Assembly: GCF_903469665.1 (NCBI RefSeq)
Contig: NZ_CAGKLC010000035.1
Location: 1 to 42,695, forward strand
Length of the DNA stretch: 42,695 nucleotides
Reading direction: 5' to 3'
DNA from: Flavobacterium sp. UGB4466
Lineage (GTDB): Bacteria > Bacteroidota > Bacteroidia > Flavobacteriales > Flavobacteriaceae
Below, one piece after another: positions 39,585 through 42,695 of this stretch. The notes beneath the pieces were generated by a model. That model searched no databases, was not told the DNA's origin, and was given only the letters and a program-made list of their open reading frames with translations. The translations under genes were made by a program, and so were the position numbers. How positions within the stretch are numbered: position 1 is the first letter of the stretch; the number at the start of each line of letters is the position of its first letter.

Positions 39585-40927
39585 TACTGAATCCCGTACT
39601 CGTCTAATTTTCGGTACAAAGTTGCAATACCAATTTCGAGTAAACGGGCAGTTTCGGCCTTATTTCCTTTCGTATAGTTTAAAACCTTCTGAATGTGCAG
39701 TTTTTCAACACTCTGCATCGAAAAGGCCGACATTTGTTTGGTGTTTTTTTCTGATTGATGTTGCATTTCGTATGGTAAAACATCTGAGGTCAGCGTATCG
39801 TCACTGCTTAGAATAACCGACCTTTCGATAATGTTCTTAAGTTCACGAATATTTCCCGGCCAGGAATAATGCTCGAGCTTTTGAATAAAATCGTCCGTTA
39901 CATGCAGTGTCTTTTTATTCGTTTTTTCAGAGAATTGTTTGACAAAAGAGTGCGTCAAAAGTGCAATGTCTTTTATTCTTTCACGTAATGGTGGCAGCGT
40001 AATCTCAAAAATGTTGAGACGGAAATACAAATCCGAACGAAAACGATGTTCTTCGCTTTCTATTTTTAAATCTCTGTTTGTTGCGGCTATTAGCCTGAAA
40101 TTTGATTTCTTTGGAGTGGTATCTCCAAGCGGAATGTACTCGCTGGTTTCTAAAACACGCAATAATTTGGCCTGCAGTTCAATAGGCATTTCCCCAATCT
40201 CATCCAGAAATAAAGTACCGCCATTGGCCTCTTCAATAAAACCTTTTTTATCTTTTAAAGCTCCGGTAAAAGCACCTTGTTTATGTCCGAAGAGCTCGCT
40301 TTCGAGGATTTCTTTGCTGAAAGTACTGCAATTTAAAGCGACAAAAGATTTACCTGTACGATTACTGTTTTCGTGAATAGCTTGCGCAAAAACTTCTTTT
40401 CCGGTGCCGGTTTCTCCCGTTAGTAAAACAGTCGAGTCCGTTTTAGCTACTTTTTTGGCTAAATCGACAACCTGTTCGATTCCTTTTGATTTTCCAATAA
40501 TAGTATTAAAAGAGTATTTGTCTCCAATGCGTTTTTCAAGTTGTTTTACTTTTTTTTGCAAATGCACTTTCTCGACAGCTTTATAGAGTAGTGGAATAAT
40601 TTTATCATTATCGTCTCCCTTTACAATATAATCGAAAGCACCATTTTTCATGGCCCGAACACCATCAGGAATATTCCCGAAAGCGGTGAGTAAAATTACT
40701 TCAATTAAAGGAAAGCTGGTTTTTATGTTCTGCAAAAAGTCTACACCATTTCCGTCGGGCAATTTTACATCACATAAAACGACATCAATATCGGTTTGTT
40801 CGAGTTTCTTGAAACCTGATTTTAAATCTTTGGCTTCAATTACTTCAAATCCTTCCGATTTAATAATGCGTGCCAGAAGACTTCTTAGTTTTTCTTCGTC
40901 GTCTATAATTAAAATTTTATGTGTCAT
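39584..40927 (-). CDS. Sigma-54-dependent response regulator (NtrC family) of the Kdp locus
   Basis: This 447-residue activator has a receiver domain with phospho-acceptor Asp53 (VLCDVKLP) and Lys103. Next is an AAA+ domain with Walker A GETGTGKE (171-178), the sigma-54-contact loop GAFTGA (218-223) and DEIGEMP (242-248). A C-terminal Fis-type helix-turn-helix ends LEIGIATLYRKLDEYGIQ. It sits at the 5' end of the Kdp locus with its own promoter candidate and terminator. Enterobacterial Kdp uses KdpE, an OmpR-type regulator; none is seen here. By context this protein is the KdpE substitute, working with the kinase at 29633-31354. Confidence 0.93.
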   Translation of the reverse strand: MTHKILIIDDEEKLRSLLARIIKSEGFEVIEAKDLKSGFKKLEQTDIDVVLCDVKLPDGNGVDFLQNIKTSFPLIEVILLTAFGNIPDGVRAMKNGAFDYIVKGDDNDKIIPLLYKAVEKVHLQKKVKQLEKRIGDKYSFNTIIGKSKGIEQVVDLAKKVAKTDSTVLLTGETGTGKEVFAQAIHENSNRTGKSFVALNCSTFSKEILESELFGHKQGAFTGALKDKKGFIEEANGGTLFLDEIGEMPIELQAKLLRVLETSEYIPLGDTTPKKSNFRLIAATNRDLKIESEEHRFRSDLYFRLNIFEITLPPLRERIKDIALLTHSFVKQFSEKTNKKTLHVTDDFIQKLEHYSWPGNIRELKNIIERSVILSSDDTLTSDVLPYEMQHQSEKNTKQMSAFSMQSVEKLHIQKVLNYTKGNKAETARLLEIGIATLYRKLDEYGIQ

Positions 40928-40966
40928 TTGGGGATATTGTTAAGGAGGGGAGTTAATTTCGAGATA

Positions 40967-40974
40967 CAAATTTA
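40967..40974 (-). promoter_or_regulatory. -7 element candidate for the sigma-54 regulator gene
   Basis: CAAATTTA reads TAAATTTG on the minus strand (TAnnTTTG), about 40 bases before the ATG at 40927. A -33 TTG is not evident. Confidence 0.4.
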
Positions 40975-41067
40975 CTCTTTAAATCTTTTGACTTACGTAT
41001 TGTGGGATAAATTTGAAGAAAAAAAGGAGGGATGAATTCAGGTTTAAAAAAGTAAAGCTTCCGGTTT

Positions 41068-41165
41068 TTTCTGAAATTGCTCCAGCGGAGCAAAATATTT
41101 ATAGCAAATGTAATTTTCCGGTATCAAGAAGCTCCGGCGGAGCGAAATATAAATCTTTTGTTACG
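41068..41165. repeat. Interspersed ~90-bp intergenic element, copy 2
   Basis: It contains two small GC-rich hairpins, TTGCTCC-AGC-GGAGCAA (41077-41093) and GCTCC-GGC-GGAGC (41131-41143), joined by an ATATTTATAG-containing spacer. The whole block aligns with 21236-21330. The remaining bases of the 40928-41365 gap hold only the two promoter elements. Confidence 0.6.
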
Positions 41166-41338
41166 TTCTTGAATGAAGTGAAAAAATTTTATAAATATAG
41201 AATCTATGTCTCTAGTAGTTAAAAGCAATTATGCTAACAGATTATTGAAAGATAGTATTCACTAGTGTTCCGTTTTTACGAAAGAAATATTATAAATCTA
41301 TTAACAACAGAAAATAAAAGGGATCCATGTAAATGAAG

Positions 41339-41346
41339 TAGTTTTG
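41339..41346 (+). promoter_or_regulatory. -7 element candidate for the flavin monooxygenase gene
   Basis: TAGTTTTG matches TAnnTTTG and ends 19 bases before the ATG. Confidence 0.4.
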
Positions 41347-41365
41347 TATTCTAGCATTTTTTTAT

Positions 41366-42367
41366 ATGAAAAACCCAATTTCAGTCTCATTATTAGAGCT
41401 CGCTATCATTACTCAGGATAGCAATGCCAAAGAAACATTTCAAAAAACAAAAGAAATAGCGCAACTAGCAGATAATTTAGGATACAAGCGATTCTGGCTT
41501 GCTGAACATCACAATATGGCACATGTTGCCAGTTCGGCTACGGTGGTGTTAATTGGTTACATTGCCAGTCAGACTCAAAATATTCGGGTGGGTTCCGGTG
41601 GAATCATGCTGCCCAATCACTCTCCTTTAATAGTAGCAGAGCAATTCGGAACCTTGGAAATACTTTATCCGGGCAGAATCGATTTAGGTTTAGGAAGAGC
41701 GCCCGGTACAGATCAACCAACAGCTGAAGCTATTCGAAAAGATTTCTTTGAACAGGCACAGCGGTTTCCGCAAAACGTAACCAAACTTCAGGATTACTTC
41801 TCGGTAGAAAATGCAACAGCAAAAGTACGAGCATTCCCAGCCGAAGGAACAAATGTTCCTGTCTGGATTTTAGGCTCAAGTATGGATAGTGCTGCCCTTG
41901 CTGCTGCTTACGGATTGCCTTATGCATTTGCCGGGCATTTTGCTCCCCGACAAATGATACAGGCGTTTGAATTCTATCGTGAAAATTTTCAGGCATCAGA
42001 TACATTGGATAAACCCAAAACCATGGCATGTGTCAATATCGTTGCCGCAGCTACCAATGAAGAAGCCGAAAGATTGTCTACAAGTCTCTATCAGATGTTT
42101 TTAAATTTAATTCGAAACGACCGCAAAGGATTACAACCTCCTGTAGATTCACTTGATGATATTATGAGTGAAGAAGAACGCTTCCATGTGAATCAAATGA
42201 CAGCTTGTACTTTTACCGGAGATAAAATACAGCTGGAGGCAGATCTTAAAAAGTTTATCAGTTATGCACAGATTGACGAGTTAATGGTAACCAGTCCAAT
42301 ATTTGATCGTCAGGCTAAGCTTAAAAGTATTCAAATTACAAAAGAAGTTATCGATAGCCTAAATTAA
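41366..42367 (+). CDS. LLM-class flavin-dependent oxidoreductase (luciferase-like)
   Basis: This 333-residue protein is a flavin monooxygenase-like TIM barrel. It begins NPISVSLLELAIITQ, then FWLAEHHNMAHVASSATVVL, then GSGGIMLPNHSPLIVAEQFGTLE and GRIDLGLGRAPGTD, the set seen in the luciferase-like family with AEHH and the NH.P..VAEQFG loop. The GSSMDSAALAAAYGLPYAFAGHF segment is also characteristic. It probably uses reduced FMN; the substrate is unknown. It stands alone with its own -7 candidate and a strong terminator. Confidence 0.93.
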   Translation: MKNPISVSLLELAIITQDSNAKETFQKTKEIAQLADNLGYKRFWLAEHHNMAHVASSATVVLIGYIASQTQNIRVGSGGIMLPNHSPLIVAEQFGTLEILYPGRIDLGLGRAPGTDQPTAEAIRKDFFEQAQRFPQNVTKLQDYFSVENATAKVRAFPAEGTNVPVWILGSSMDSAALAAAYGLPYAFAGHFAPRQMIQAFEFYRENFQASDTLDKPKTMACVNIVAAATNEEAERLSTSLYQMFLNLIRNDRKGLQPPVDSLDDIMSEEERFHVNQMTACTFTGDKIQLEADLKKFISYAQIDELMVTSPIFDRQAKLKSIQITKEVIDSLN

Positions 42368-42419
42368 ATGACTACATATATATAATAGTAGATTGGTTTA
42401 TTGTACTAATATAGTATAT

Positions 42420-42458
42420 AACCCTACAGGTTTTGAAACTTGTAGGGTTTGTTTTTTT
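42420..42458 (+). terminator. Intrinsic terminator after the flavin monooxygenase gene
   Basis: AACCCTACAGGTTT (42420-42433) and AAACTTGTAGGGTT (42436-42449) form a 14-bp stem with one G-T wobble, followed by a T7 tract. Confidence 0.9.
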
Positions 42459-42480
42459 ACTATCTATATATAAGGAGTAA

Positions 42481-42570
42481 TTCTGTCCAGCTGAGCGAAA
42501 ATGCAAGAAAAGTAGTTTCTGTCCGGCTGAGCGAAGTCGGAGCCTTTATCCGCTACTATCGGGGCTAGGG
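42481..42570. repeat. Two GCTGAGCGAA repeats and half of the cruciform element
   Basis: TTCTGTCCAGCTGAGCGAAA (42481-42500) is repeated 36 bases later as TTCTGTCCGGCTGAGCGAAG (42517-42536). The right end of the 33803-33882 element follows (CTATCGGGGCTAGGG within 42548-42570). After this, 42571-42695 shows no gene start, only AT-rich sequence to the window edge. Confidence 0.65.
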
Positions 42571-42695
42571 GATGGGTTTTCAAAGGAAAGATCGGTCATA
42601 AAACAAAAACTTCGGGTCTTTGCGTCATTGCGAGATTAGTAAAAACCCAGTAAAAATGGGGCTTTGTATCTAAGAGTTTCATTTGAGAGAAGAAA

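Noticed and set aside
41013..41222. 69-codon open frame upstream of the flavin monooxygenase
   Set aside because: It reads through the two GCTCC hairpins of the interspersed element; it has no protein-like pattern.

Overview
The window looks like chromosome of a Flavobacterium-type Bacteroidota. Coding DNA is AT-rich, intergenic DNA is very AT-rich, and several genes are preceded by the Bacteroidota -7 element TAnnTTTG. The families also fit: a lipoprotein alpha-amylase, exosortase N with its VIT-domain partner, and a split-KdpD Kdp operon. All calls come from reading the sequence and from family knowledge; no database search was run.

Layout. 1-0.6 kb: 3' end of an outer-membrane beta-barrel gene. 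0.7-2.6 kb: a GH13 alpha-amylase lipoprotein on the minus strand, followed by a decayed tandem copy of its own 3' third. 3.2-5.7 kb: a two-parvulin SurA-like chaperone and an orphan MoxR ATPase, each with a clear terminator. 5.7-9.4 kb: a two-gene exosortase N system (VIT-domain substrate then xrtN, start and stop overlapping as TAATG). 9.9-15.1 kb: two unrelated-type aconitases in tandem (acnB, then a mitochondrial-type enzyme). 15.4-19.3 kb: a LysM/NlpC-P60 cell-wall hydrolase converging on a histidine kinase-receiver pair, and a DUF5958-like gene. 19.5-21.9 kb: an APC permease, a repeat-rich gap and a DUF1810 gene.

22.0-29.3 kb is a DNA-repair island. dinB and a dnaE2-type polymerase overlap by one base. 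They are followed on the same strand by an exonuclease-GIY-YIG fusion and an AlkB-like dioxygenase. A LexA/CI-like HTH-S24 regulator is transcribed divergently from dinB across an 85-bp gap holding two back-to-back -7 elements inside a 7-bp inverted repeat, so damage-induced control of the set is a reasonable inference.

29.6-40.9 kb is a complete high-affinity potassium (Kdp) locus on the minus strand. In transcription order: an NtrC-type sigma-54 response regulator, a small DUF7674-like gene, three micropeptides of 28, 25 and 29 residues (the middle one is KdpF), kdpA, kdpB, kdpC, a BBP2-type porin, a KdpD N-terminal domain protein without kinase, and a separate HAMP-PAS histidine kinase. 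No OmpR-type KdpE is present in the window, so Kdp control appears rewired to a sigma-54 activator. The two micropeptides flanking kdpF are the most interesting coding novelty.

A second theme is intergenic. Most gaps from 19 kb onward hold short-period (7-8 base) degenerate word repeats, often arranged as inverted pairs, each built on a different word. There are also at least three interspersed repeat families, found as diverged copies around 21 kb, 29 kb, 34 kb, 41 kb and 42.5 kb. A luciferase-like flavin monooxygenase gene closes the window. I saw no tRNA, rRNA, CRISPR array, prophage or intact insertion sequence.
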